Below, one piece after another: positions 54,994 to 62,991 of a stretch of DNA of 64,000 nucleotides. The notes beneath the pieces are model-generated. The model made no database searches. It was given only the letters and a program-made list of their open reading frames with translations, and was not told the DNA's origin. The position numbers were made by a program, and so were the translations under genes. The number at the start of each line of letters is the position of its first letter. Position 1 is the first letter of the stretch. The DNA is from Sinimarinibacterium arenosum (GTDB lineage Bacteria > Pseudomonadota > Gammaproteobacteria > Nevskiales > Nevskiaceae), in assembly GCF_005047655.1 (NCBI RefSeq), contig NZ_SUKF01000001.1, positions 360,745 to 424,744 on the forward strand, given 5' to 3'.

Positions 54994-55025
54994 GCTGCTG
55001 CTGCGGGGTCGTCACAGTGACAGGC

Positions 55026-55478
55026 ATGACCATTTTCGAACGCATCATTGCCGGTGAGCTGCCAGCGAGCTTCGTTTATCGCGATGCGCAGTGTGTCGCG
55101 TTCATGGACATCAATCCGATCACACAGGGACACACCCTGGTGGTGCCTATCCAGGCGGTGGCAACGCTGGACGAGCTCGATCCGGTTGTTGTCCAGCACC
55201 TCTGGGGTATCGGCCAGCGTATTGCGGCGGCACAGCGGCAGGGGCTCGGCAGTCGGGCGCAGCACTTTCTGCTGAACGACGGCCGTGCCGCGAGTCAGAC
55301 GGTGCCGCATGTTCATCTGCATGTGATTCCGCGCTACGGCAACGACACGGTGCACACCTTGACGCGCCTGGTCTGGCACATCACCACGATCGTGGTGCCA
55401 CGGCGTGAAACTGCAGCGCGACGCGGGCGTCTGGAGCGCCAGGCGGCTGCGATCCGGGGCGCGCTCGACGCGGGTTGA
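55026..55478 (+). CDS. HIT-family nucleotide hydrolase/transferase
   Basis: A 150-residue histidine-triad protein with HVHLHVIPR near 99-107. The N-terminus FERIIAGELPASFVYRD is typical of the Hint branch. These enzymes cleave nucleoside phosphoramidates or related bonds in the cytosol. The extended C-terminal half (after ARRGRLERQAAAI) is basic and specific to this protein. It lies 85 bp after the PQQ-ADH gene. Confidence 0.87.
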   Translation: MTIFERIIAGELPASFVYRDAQCVAFMDINPITQGHTLVVPIQAVATLDELDPVVVQHLWGIGQRIAAAQRQGLGSRAQHFLLNDGRAASQTVPHVHLHVIPRYGNDTVHTLTRLVWHITTIVVPRRETAARRGRLERQAAAIRGALDAG

Positions 55479-55562
55479 AAGCCGTTCACGCCGGAGGAGG
55501 GCACGCCCATCGGATCGACATCAAAACGGTGAATCTGCCCTATTGACGCTGAACCGCTCTGG

Positions 55563-55613
55563 CCGCAGCGTGGCAGCAAGTCGGCCAGGACTCTGAAGTC
55601 TTGGCGGCTGCGG
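55563..55613 (+). promoter_or_regulatory. Structured leader upstream of the second HDOD gene
   Basis: A two-tier hairpin: outer stem 55563-55569 with 55607-55613 (7 bp) and inner stem 55584-55592 with 55597-55605 (9 pairs, one G-U, loop CTGA). It ends 1-2 bases before the GGAG ribosome site of the GTG-started HDOD gene, so folding could affect translation. No function is known. Confidence 0.4.
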
Positions 55614-55625
55614 ACGGAGATCGCC

Positions 55626-56477
55626 GTGACAACCATAGAAAATTCGGCACAGCTGATGGACGCGCTGTGGCAGGAGTTGCAGAACAACACGCTGGATCTG
55701 CCCTCGCTGCCTGATATCGCGCTGCGTATCGGAAAACTGGCCGAGGACCCCGAGGTCGACGCCCATTGCCTGGCACGCGAGCTTGCCCACGATCCCGGCA
55801 TCGCGGCACAGGTCATTCGTTACGCTAACAACGCGGCGTTTCGCTGCAATGCGACGATTCACCAGTTGCCGACGGCAATCATGCGCATCGGCACCAACGC
55901 GACGCGGCATCTGGTCAGTGCCCTGTCGGTGCGGCAGCTGTTCCGTTCGGAGTCGGCGGTGTTGCAGAAACGACTGCGCGACACCTGGAACCGCAGCATC
56001 GAGGTGGCAGCGTTATGCCAGAGCCTGGCACGGCGATACGGCGCGCTGGAGCCGGAAGTCGCGCTGCTCGCCGGATTGCTGCATCAGATCGGCATCCTGC
56101 CGATCGTGCGCTTGCTCGAGCCCTCCGAAACACTGCGCAATGCGCCGGAACGTATCGACGCCGCGATCACGGCCTTGCAGCCGCGTGCCGGTCAGCTGAT
56201 TCTGAACGCATGGGGCTTTCCGGCCACGATCGCGCAGGTGCCGCTGCAGTGCATGAATCTGCAACGCCGGCATCTGGGCACGGCGCCGGACTATGTCGAC
56301 ATCGTCAGTATCGCGATTCTTCAGCTGGACGCGCGGAACGATGCGGGCACCATCGGCTGCGAGCGGGCATCGGTTCCGGCGTTCGCACGCCTCGGCATGG
56401 ATCCGGAAACCGATGTCTTTTCACTCGACGGCGTGCAGCAGGAGTTCGATGACTTTATCGGCGCAATGACCGCTTGA
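55626..56477 (+). CDS. HDOD domain protein, second copy
   Basis: A 283-residue stand-alone HDOD protein starting with GTG, with GGAG 7-8 bases upstream. Segments LPSLPDIALRIGKLAEDP, VIRYANNAAF, IMRIGTNATRHLVSAL and GLLHQIGILPIVRLLEP align well with the paralogue at 45582-46424; the HD dyad is again replaced. It probably acts as a signalling adaptor. The two proteins are clearly related but diverged. Confidence 0.87.
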   Translation: MTTIENSAQLMDALWQELQNNTLDLPSLPDIALRIGKLAEDPEVDAHCLARELAHDPGIAAQVIRYANNAAFRCNATIHQLPTAIMRIGTNATRHLVSALSVRQLFRSESAVLQKRLRDTWNRSIEVAALCQSLARRYGALEPEVALLAGLLHQIGILPIVRLLEPSETLRNAPERIDAAITALQPRAGQLILNAWGFPATIAQVPLQCMNLQRRHLGTAPDYVDIVSIAILQLDARNDAGTIGCERASVPAFARLGMDPETDVFSLDGVQQEFDDFIGAMTA

Positions 56478-56544
56478 TCATCACGCGCTTGCGAGTGCGC
56501 AGGCAATTGTGTCTGATGGCGGGCAATTTCCTGCCGGTGAAGCC

Positions 56545-56949
56545 ATGAACGACACGTCCAACACGCACAGCAAAGTCATCGGATACCTGCTGTGGATCTT
56601 CGGATTCATCGGTGCGCACCGCTTCTACTACGGGCGTCAGATCACCGGCGTGATCTGGTTCTTCACGCTGGGACTGTTCTTCATCGGCTGGATCGTCGAT
56701 CTGTTCCTGATTCCCGGCATGGACCGGGACGCTGATCGCCGCTATCAGGCCGGCGACACCGACTACTCCGTGGCGTGGCTGCTGCTGACCTTTCTTGGCC
56801 TCTTCGGCGCCCATCGTTTCTATATGGGTAAATGGATCACCGGACTGCTGTATCTATGCACCGGTGGCCTGTTTCTGATCGGCCTGCTGTACGACTTTCT
56901 GACGCTCAATGAACAGGTCGACAGTCTGAATCGCGGGGACGCGCACTAG
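56545..56949 (+). CDS. Double TM2-domain membrane protein
   Basis: A 134-residue inner-membrane protein with two TM2 domains. Each has the GAHRFYYG/GAHRFYMG motif between a pair of helices (first near 10-57, second near 74-118), and acidic segments (MDRDADRR, NEQVDSLNRGD) follow. The TM2 family function is unknown. Having two copies in tandem is a common variant. The ATG at 56545 follows GGTGAAGCC. Confidence 0.87.
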   Translation: MNDTSNTHSKVIGYLLWIFGFIGAHRFYYGRQITGVIWFFTLGLFFIGWIVDLFLIPGMDRDADRRYQAGDTDYSVAWLLLTFLGLFGAHRFYMGKWITGLLYLCTGGLFLIGLLYDFLTLNEQVDSLNRGDAH

Positions 56950-56967
56950 GGCGAAACACGCCAAAGC

Positions 56968-57213
56968 TCAGCCGCGCGGCTCAGCGTCGGGTTCCGCTGA
57001 CGACTGAGCGCTCGGGTCCACCGCGGCGGCCGCCGCGGGTGGTTCCCGGCGCAGGCCATCGAGGCGGCGCTGTGCCTCTGCTTCAACTTCGGCATCGTGC
57101 AGCTTCTGCGCCTTGGTGCGCCCGAAACGCACGCGATTCTCGGCTGCCTGACGCTTGGCCTGTTCGCGCGCCTTGCGTTTGCGCGCCTTGTTGAAATTGA
57201 TCAGTTCCGCCAT
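56968..57213 (-). CDS. DUF4169 family small protein
   Basis: 81 residues. The N-terminal INFNKARKRKAREQAKRQAA and ENRVRFGRTKAQK follow the DUF4169 pattern, with an alanine/proline-rich tail. It is basic, cytosolic and of unknown function. It is downstream of the MipA-family gene, with 11 bp between them. Confidence 0.75.
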   Translation of the reverse strand: MAELINFNKARKRKAREQAKRQAAENRVRFGRTKAQKLHDAEVEAEAQRRLDGLRREPPAAAAAVDPSAQSSAEPDAEPRG

Positions 57214-57224
57214 CTGCAGAGTCT

Positions 57225-58109
57225 CTATGGGTCGATATCCACTGCGCGTTTGCTTGACTGCAGCACCGTCCAGGACAGGCCGATCGCAGCCGTGTAGCCG
57301 TCATCGCGACGGAACAGGGGGCTGTCCTGATTGGCAGCGCCGGAATAGGCGTAGTAGCGCACCGACGCGAACAATCGCAAGCGCGGCGTCAGTGTGTAAG
57401 CACCGCGCAGACCCAGCGAACTGCCGAGGTAGCCGGCGTCAGCATCGTACGCCGGACGGTCAACGGTGGCGTAGCGCGGAGCAACCTCGTAGAAATAGCG
57501 CTGCAGCGCGCCGCTGCCGAATTCGGTGGCCAACGACAGCCAGATGCCGAGACGGCTGTCGAGGTAGCGATCCGCGCGGTAGGCGAGCTCCGGTGCCAGG
57601 ACCGCTCCGCGCCAGTTCAATCCGCCGTCGCCAACCGAGATCACGCCCCGTACCGGCAGATTGACCACCACGGCAGAATCGTGCGCCGGGCCCGGATAGG
57701 TCAGGCGCAGATTCGGGCCCAGTTCCAGCAGATAGCCCAGATCGGGCATGCCGCGTCGGGCATCCGAGCCGCTGGAATCCGAAGACAAGGCGCCGCCACC
57801 GCTCAGATCCAGCTCAAGGTTGGCGCCCAGACGCCGACGCAGGCGCGAGCCCTCTTCATCCGCACGCAGCACGCGACCGCGGTAGACAAAGTACGGCGCC
57901 GGCAGTGCCAGGCTGCGGTATTCGTCCGCCGCCGGATAGTCCGGCACCGTAAACGCGGCGCCGGCAATGCCCGCCTCCCAGCGCGGAAGCGCAGCGCCAC
58001 TGCGAGTGTCCTCGACCGGGGTTGCGGCGGTTTGCGCGTGCAGCAGCGGCGTGGTGCAGCACAGTCCGAGCAACAGCAGGCTGCGACGCAACGGAAACGA
58101 GAGAGTCAT
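57225..58109 (-). CDS. MipA/OmpV-family outer-membrane protein
   Basis: A 294-residue protein with a signal peptide (cleavage near HAQ, residue 26) and a barrel of MipA/OmpV type. Marker segments are RWEAGIAGAAFTVPDYPAAD, YRGRVLRADEEG, GPNLRLTYPG, YLGSSLGLRGAYTLTPRL and DDGYTAAIGLSW near the end. MipA is thought to scaffold murein synthesis and hydrolysis complexes. A GTG at 58121 is also in frame; I prefer the ATG at 58109. Confidence 0.85.
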   Translation of the reverse strand: MTLSFPLRRSLLLLGLCCTTPLLHAQTAATPVEDTRSGAALPRWEAGIAGAAFTVPDYPAADEYRSLALPAPYFVYRGRVLRADEEGSRLRRRLGANLELDLSGGGALSSDSSGSDARRGMPDLGYLLELGPNLRLTYPGPAHDSAVVVNLPVRGVISVGDGGLNWRGAVLAPELAYRADRYLDSRLGIWLSLATEFGSGALQRYFYEVAPRYATVDRPAYDADAGYLGSSLGLRGAYTLTPRLRLFASVRYYAYSGAANQDSPLFRRDDGYTAAIGLSWTVLQSSKRAVDIDP

Positions 58110-58338
58110 GGGGAAGGGCACGGGGCTGGCGGCGGAAATCCGCTTGCAGCCTAGCCGGTTTGCGAACCTGGGGAAAAGGCCACCGCCGCAGACCGGGTCC
58201 TGTCTTGCGGCGGCGATATAGGAAAATCCCTACAAATATGAAAGCGTCAGGACTACGCCCAATGTCCCGAAGACTCCGGACCGCGACCTCACCGAAGCAA
58301 CCCAGAATGAAATCGTCTCCATGCCGGTTCGCGTTGCC

Positions 58339-58620
58339 ATGTCCGATACGACACAGATCCTTGTTCCGACCCGTCCGCTCAGCCAGTGGCCGATTGGCAT
58401 GCGCCTATGCTTTCGTCGTGATGCCGACGTCAAGCCGCAGCACCTGAATCTGCGGTGCAAGCCGGTCCTGGTGTTGTCCGGCCTCAAGCTGATTGGCAGC
58501 GGTGACGGCCCGTTCTCCTGGCGTCAGCAGATTCTGGCGCTGAGCACCGGCACGATTGGCTGGGCGCGTCCGGATCAGTTGGGCTTGCCGCTGGATGGCG
58601 CTGAGCCTGAAGCGTTCTGA
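58339..58620 (+). CDS. Small protein, unknown
   Basis: About 93 residues with no signal peptide, beginning SDTTQILVPTRPLSQWP and ending with a short acidic tail. I recognise no family. A perfect terminator 57 bp after the stop supports a real transcription unit. It is divergent from the MipA gene (229 bp between starts). An ATG at 58321 is also in frame. Confidence 0.55.
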   Translation: MSDTTQILVPTRPLSQWPIGMRLCFRRDADVKPQHLNLRCKPVLVLSGLKLIGSGDGPFSWRQQILALSTGTIGWARPDQLGLPLDGAEPEAF

Positions 58621-58677
58621 AGCGGGTGCGCCGAGGCGGTGACATCCCGCCGCCGACACCCACTCCCGTTTGCGCGC

Positions 58678-58706
58678 ATGGCCGACAATATGTCGGCCAT
58701 TTTTTT
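58678..58706 (+). terminator. Rho-independent terminator after the 93-residue gene
   Basis: A perfect 10-bp stem (58678-58687 with 58691-58700) with loop ATA, followed by a run of T residues to 58706. It ends the plus-strand unit and lies just before the convergent 90-residue gene. Confidence 0.92.
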
Positions 58707-58716
58707 GCGCGCCGCG

Positions 58717-58989
58717 TTAGAACAGCCGCAGCACCGCGTCCACCAGGGCGGAGTGGTGATAGACGCTGATCATCAGCATCACGCTGCCCATCGCACCGGG
58801 GATGATCCATTCCGGCCAAACCGCGTCAACCGGCGTCGTGCTGACGCGGGGGATGGCGACGGCGGCCGCGGCTGACTGACGGCGCACGGGTGCGCGGCGA
58901 TAACGGTTGTCCTGAGCCGGCGCGGTGGCAGCGGCGGCAGGGTTGCGGCGGCGGTTGGGACGCTGGCCTGCGGGAGCGGTGTGGCGCAT
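58717..58989 (-). CDS. SOS-box-adjacent arginine-rich single-pass membrane protein
   Basis: A 90-residue protein with 11 arginines and no lysine in the first 50 residues, a proline/alanine-rich middle and one hydrophobic helix near 61-78 (WIIPGAMGSVMLMISV), then a C-terminal ALVDAVLRLF. The orientation is probably N-in. Upstream of the ATG is AGGTGA with an 8-base spacer. The start is 20 bases from a consensus SOS box shared with lexA. I recognise no family. Small SOS-controlled membrane proteins such as SidA inhibit division; the present protein is a candidate of that kind by position only. Confidence 0.6.
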   Translation of the reverse strand: MRHTAPAGQRPNRRRNPAAAATAPAQDNRYRRAPVRRQSAAAAVAIPRVSTTPVDAVWPEWIIPGAMGSVMLMISVYHHSALVDAVLRLF

Positions 58990-59009
58990 AATACTGTTCA
59001 CCTGACACG

Positions 59010-59029
59010 TACTGGTTATATGAACAGTA
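59010..59029. promoter_or_regulatory. LexA (SOS) box between lexA and the 90-residue gene
   Basis: TACTGGTTATATGAACAGTA matches the gammaproteobacterial CTG-N10-CAG SOS consensus with both TACTG/CAGTA flanks and an AT-rich centre. It lies 28 bases before the lexA start and 20 bases before the divergent start, so LexA should repress both. A second TACTG half-site (58992-58996) sits inside the leader of the divergent gene. Confidence 0.92.
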
Positions 59030-59057
59030 GTCGTTTCAATCACGGGATGCAAGCGCC

Positions 59058-59711
59058 ATGGCAGAGCTGACGCCCAGACAAGCTGAGATCCTCGCCTTCA
59101 TCCGCGATTCGGTGCGCGAGGAGGGCTACCCGCCATCGCAGCGCGATATCGCGCAGCACTTCGGATTTGCGCAGAACGCCGCGCGCGATCATCTGCTGGC
59201 GTTGGTGCGAAAGGGCGAAATCGAAATGGCATCCAGCGATGCCCGGGGTATCCGCCTGCTCAAGGCGCCCGAAGCGCCGCCTGACGGCCTGCCGTTGCTG
59301 GGGCGCATCGCTGCCGGCGCGCCGATCACGGCGCCCGATCACGCCGAACACTGGTTGAAGATCGACCCCGAGCTGTTTCATCCGCGCGCCGATTTTCTGC
59401 ATCGGGTCGACGGCGATTCGATGATCGACGCTGATATCCAGCCTGGCGATCTGGTTGCGATTCATCAGCAGCCGGACGCCAGCAATGGCCAGATCATTGC
59501 GGCGTGCCTCTCCGACGGAGCCAGTGGCTTCGAGCGCATTACCTTGAAGCGCTATCGCCGCATGGGTTCGACCGTCACGCTCGAGGCGGCCAATCCACGC
59601 TATGCGCCGATCGAAATCGATCTGGCGCGAGCGGCGGACGATCAGGACATGCCGGTGTTTCGCATCGCCGGGATCATGGCCGGTCTGCTGCGCAGCGGTG
59701 GCGCGCGGTGA
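59058..59711 (+). CDS. lexA: LexA repressor
   Basis: A 217-residue SOS repressor. The N-terminal winged helix includes LTPRQAEILAFIRDS and SQRDIAQHFGF. The self-cleavage bond is Ala86-Gly87 (RIAAGAPI). The serine-lysine dyad is Ser121 (DGDSMID) and Lys164 (TLKRYR). A consensus SOS box lies upstream, indicating autoregulation. Its stop overlaps the GTG start of the SRPBCC gene by 4 bases. Confidence 0.96.
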   Translation: MAELTPRQAEILAFIRDSVREEGYPPSQRDIAQHFGFAQNAARDHLLALVRKGEIEMASSDARGIRLLKAPEAPPDGLPLLGRIAAGAPITAPDHAEHWLKIDPELFHPRADFLHRVDGDSMIDADIQPGDLVAIHQQPDASNGQIIAACLSDGASGFERITLKRYRRMGSTVTLEAANPRYAPIEIDLARAADDQDMPVFRIAGIMAGLLRSGGAR

Positions 59712-60127
59712 ACGCGCCGGCTGCCGGAGCTCCGCTGCCAGCGCAGACCCTCAGCGTCGGCATCGCGTGCGCGCCCGCTACGGCCTATGCCTATCTGGCA
59801 CAGCCGGAGAATTTTGCGCAGTGGGCCTCCGGTCTTGCCGATACCCTGGAGTGCGTCGACGGGCAGTGGCATGCGCAGACACCCGCTGGCCCGGCACGGC
59901 TTCACTTTTCGGCGCCCAACGACTGGGGCGTCGCTGACCACACGATCGAGTTCTCCGGTGATGGGCGTGTGTACGTGCCATTGCGCGTGGTCGCCAACGC
60001 CAGCGGCAGTGAGGTGTGCCTGACCCTGTTCAAACAGCCGTTGATGAGCGATGCGGATTTTGCGCGGGACATCGGCTGGGTGCAGCGCGATCTGCAGACC
60101 CTCAAGACGGTGCTAGAAGCGCACTAG
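59708..60127 (+). CDS. SRPBCC-fold protein coupled to lexA
   Basis: A 139-residue protein starting at GTG (GTGA overlaps the lexA stop by 4 bases). It has the START/Bet v1-like SRPBCC pattern: TLSVGIACAPATAYAYLAQP and FAQWASGLADTLE near the start, and a final long helix (VQRDLQTLKTVLEAH). Such folds bind hydrophobic ligands. Translation coupling to lexA means it should be made under SOS induction. No known SRPBCC protein of this kind belongs to the SOS response to my knowledge. Confidence 0.8.
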   Translation: MNAPAAGAPLPAQTLSVGIACAPATAYAYLAQPENFAQWASGLADTLECVDGQWHAQTPAGPARLHFSAPNDWGVADHTIEFSGDGRVYVPLRVVANASGSEVCLTLFKQPLMSDADFARDIGWVQRDLQTLKTVLEAH

Positions 60128-60167
60128 TGATCTGATCCCAATCTTAATTTTTAGCCGGTTGTCAGCG

Positions 60168-61232
60168 ATGAACCTGTTCGATCCCCTCAAGCTGCGCGGC
60201 GTCACCCTGCGCAATCGCATTGGTGTGGCGCCGATGTGCCAGTACTCCGCCGTCGACGGCGTGCCGAACCATTGGCATCTCGTGCACCTCGGCAGCCGTG
60301 CTGTCGGCGGCGCCGGGCTGGTGATCTCCGAGGCGACTTCGGTGACCGCCGAGGGTCGCATTTCGCCAGCTGACACCGGTTTGTACAGCGACGCCCAGAT
60401 CGACGCCTGGGTGCCGATCACGCGCTTCATCACTGAAGCCGGTGCGGTGCCGGGTGTGCAGTTGGCGCATGCCGGACGCAAGGCCAGCACGGACGTGCCG
60501 TGGCGCGGGGGTGCGCCGGTTGACGCGGAGCAGGGCGGCTGGTCGCCGCTGCGTGCGCCCAGCGCCGTGGCATTTCGGCCGGGACATCCGGTGCCCGCTG
60601 CCCTTGGGCTCGACGGTATTGCGGGCGTTGTGGCTGCGTTCCGCAGCGCTGCGGAACGCGCGCTCGCTGCGGGATTCCAGTTGGCTGAAGTCCATGCGGC
60701 GCACGGATATCTGCTGCATCAGTTTCTGTCGCCGCTGTCGAACCAGCGTGACGATGCTTACGGTGGTGCCTTCGACAACCGTACGCGCATCGTGCGCGAG
60801 GTCGTGGCCGCAGTACGCGAGGTCTGGCCGGAACGCCTGCCGCTGCTGGTTCGCATTTCGGCTACAGACTGGGCCGACGCGGGCGGCTGGACCGTCGATG
60901 ACAGCGTTGCGCTGGCGCGGCAGCTGCGTCCCCTGGGGGTCGATCTGATCGATGTATCCTCGGGCGGTTCGCTGCCCAATGCGGCGATTCCGGTTGCGCC
61001 CGGATTCCAGGTACCGTTCGCGGCACGGATTCGCCACGAGGCGGACATCGCCACGGCGGCGGTCGGATTGATCACCGAGGCGCAGCAGGCCCAATCGATC
61101 ATTGAATCAGGAGAGGCTGATCTGGTGCTGCTGGCGCGCGAGCTGCTGCGCGATCCGTACTGGCCTTATCACGCCTCGGTCGCGCTCGGCTGTCCATTGC
61201 CTGCACCGGAACAGTACGCGCGCGCATGGTAA
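60168..61232 (+). CDS. Old-yellow-enzyme family NADH:flavin oxidoreductase (YqjM-like)
   Basis: A 354-residue FMN enzyme that reduces activated C=C bonds. The YqjM-type cysteine is Cys24 (VAPMCQYS). The substrate-binding histidine region is HAGRKAS, and the HAAHGYLLHQF segment and the C-terminal LARELLRDPYWP are typical. An ATG at 60168 is preferred over an upstream TTG. It lies 40 bp after the SRPBCC gene and may still be read by the lexA transcript. Confidence 0.9.
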   Translation: MNLFDPLKLRGVTLRNRIGVAPMCQYSAVDGVPNHWHLVHLGSRAVGGAGLVISEATSVTAEGRISPADTGLYSDAQIDAWVPITRFITEAGAVPGVQLAHAGRKASTDVPWRGGAPVDAEQGGWSPLRAPSAVAFRPGHPVPAALGLDGIAGVVAAFRSAAERALAAGFQLAEVHAAHGYLLHQFLSPLSNQRDDAYGGAFDNRTRIVREVVAAVREVWPERLPLLVRISATDWADAGGWTVDDSVALARQLRPLGVDLIDVSSGGSLPNAAIPVAPGFQVPFAARIRHEADIATAAVGLITEAQQAQSIIESGEADLVLLARELLRDPYWPYHASVALGCPLPAPEQYARAW

Positions 61233-61248
61233 TTGCGCGTAACCGGGT

Positions 61249-62013
61249 TCAGGGCAGACCGCGCGCCTGCTTGATGGTGTCGTAGGCGCCGGTGATTTCG
61301 CGCGTCTTCTGCTCGGCCATTTCACGCATGCTATCCGGAAGTCCCTTGGAGGCAAGCTTGTCCGGGTGGTTCTGACTCATCAGCTGGCGATAGGCCTTTT
61401 TCAGCTCGGCATCGGACGCCGAAGCATCAACGCCGAGAACGCGATACGCCGCTTCCAGCTTCTGTGTCGGCGACGCACTGGCACCGCCGCGCCCACCGAG
61501 CATGGCTTCCAGCCGCAGAACTTCAGCCTCCGGCACGCCGAGTCCGCGCGCGATGCGCAGCAGCATCTCGTGCTCGGCCGGGTGGACCATGCCGTCGGCC
61601 GCCAGCGCTGACAGCTGGATCTGCAGGAACATTTGTAGCAGCGCCGGCTGGCCGCGGGTGATCTGCACGAAGCGTGCGACTTCGGCATCGACGTTGAATC
61701 CATCGGCCTTGCCGCGGTTGAACGCCGCTTTGGCGGACTCGCGTGCGGTCCCGCTGAGGTGCAGGCGATCGAACAACTGTTCGGCGATACGGATTTCGTC
61801 GGTGGAAACGCGGCCGTCGGCCTTGCAGACCGCCCCCATCACCGCGAACGTCGACTCCATGAACTGTGCCTGCGCCTGGCGCAGCGTATTGGTCAGCGAT
61901 GAGCTCCGCAGAGACTGGCCGATAAACCAGCCGATAAATGCGCCGACCAGCATTCCGCCAAAGCGGCCGATGGTGAAGCCGATCAGGCCACCGATAAAAA
62001 CGAAAAGGTTCAT
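61249..62013 (-). CDS. djlA: DjlA-like co-chaperone (TerB-DnaJ)
   Basis: A 254-residue protein with one N-terminal transmembrane region (about 3-33), a TerB-like helical domain and a C-terminal J domain (YRVLGVDASASDAELKKAYR, HPD motif in QNHPDKL). It anchors DnaK activity to the inner membrane in the manner of DjlA. A glycine-rich start is typical. It is convergent with the OYE gene. Confidence 0.9.
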   Translation of the reverse strand: MNLFVFIGGLIGFTIGRFGGMLVGAFIGWFIGQSLRSSSLTNTLRQAQAQFMESTFAVMGAVCKADGRVSTDEIRIAEQLFDRLHLSGTARESAKAAFNRGKADGFNVDAEVARFVQITRGQPALLQMFLQIQLSALAADGMVHPAEHEMLLRIARGLGVPEAEVLRLEAMLGGRGGASASPTQKLEAAYRVLGVDASASDAELKKAYRQLMSQNHPDKLASKGLPDSMREMAEQKTREITGAYDTIKQARGLP

Positions 62014-62132
62014 GGCGTGAATTCTATCCGGGACTGCGCCCGCAGGCCGCGAACGATGCGTGGTCCCATTTTTGCGTGCCGGATACCGCCCGGAGTTTAT
62101 TTGCCGGCCGATTCATTGACAGGACGACGCCG

Positions 62133-62942
62133 ATGACCCCCCCGAAACGCGGCACTGCACTGGCTGCGATCGCTGTGCTGTGCACCCTGGTCATGCCAGC
62201 GCATGCCGCCGATCTGACCGAGCTGATGGCACAGGTGCCGCCGCCACCTGAGGATGCCGTCAGCGCCATGAATGCGATGCAGGGCGAGCAGATCGTCGAT
62301 CCTGCGTACGTCGAGTTTACCCAGAAGATCGCCGACGAACGCGCTGCCATCATCGAACTCAACGGCGGCGAAAAGCCACCGACGATCGAACCGATCGGGA
62401 TCGACGCGTCCGTGCCCCCCGCGGTGCAGAACATTGCCAGGGAGTTCAACGCCTACCTGGCGAGCAATAGTGGCAAGGATGATCCGCGCGCAGCGCTCGG
62501 CAAGCGCACCCGCTGGGTCAAGAAGGCCATGGGCGATCGCCAGATCGGCATCACCAAGAAGCTGCAACCGTGTCCGGACCCGTGTCAGAACGCGGCGGTG
62601 GCAGCGAGCAATCAGAAACTGCTGCTGCAGCGCGAAAAGATCCTGTCGACCGAGCTGGAGATGTGGAACGCGCTGTTCGGTGACTGGAAGAAGAAACATA
62701 TGCCGGCGGTCGTCACGGCCCAGCTGCGCTTGGACGCCAATGCCGACGCGGCGCAGACCGAAGCCGGTCGTGCCGTGATTGCGCGCTACCGTGCGGCAAT
62801 GCTGAACGAAATTTCGCTGCTGTTCTCGATCACGGACAGCGCCATCCGGCGTGCGGTGGCCATCGAACACGGTCTGGACGGCTCCGAGCCGGACAGCATC
62901 AGCGGCGCAACCCGCAAGGCATCGACCACGCCGCCGCAGTAG
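62133..62942 (+). CDS. Exported protein, unknown
   Basis: 269 residues. A signal peptide (cleavage near AHA-AD, residue 26) precedes a helical mature part with segments DPAYVEFTQKIADERAAI, KRTRWVKKAMGDRQIG and a CPDPC pair of cysteines near 148-152. It may be a periplasmic protein. I recognise no family. The start at 62133 is preferred; the frame opens upstream at 62076 without a signal-like start. Confidence 0.65.
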   Translation: MTPPKRGTALAAIAVLCTLVMPAHAADLTELMAQVPPPPEDAVSAMNAMQGEQIVDPAYVEFTQKIADERAAIIELNGGEKPPTIEPIGIDASVPPAVQNIAREFNAYLASNSGKDDPRAALGKRTRWVKKAMGDRQIGITKKLQPCPDPCQNAAVAASNQKLLLQREKILSTELEMWNALFGDWKKKHMPAVVTAQLRLDANADAAQTEAGRAVIARYRAAMLNEISLLFSITDSAIRRAVAIEHGLDGSEPDSISGATRKASTTPPQ

Positions 62943-62954
62943 GGCCCCGAGCGC

Positions 62955-62981
62955 GCGCGCCGACACATAACGTCGGTGCGC
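62955..62981. repeat. Hairpin before the partial sensor gene
   Basis: A 10-bp stem (62955-62964 with 62972-62981, one G-U) around loop ATAACAT-like bases lies between the exported protein stop and the sensor start. It could attenuate readthrough but has no U-tract. Confidence 0.4.
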
Positions 62982-62991
62982 ACGCCGTAGA

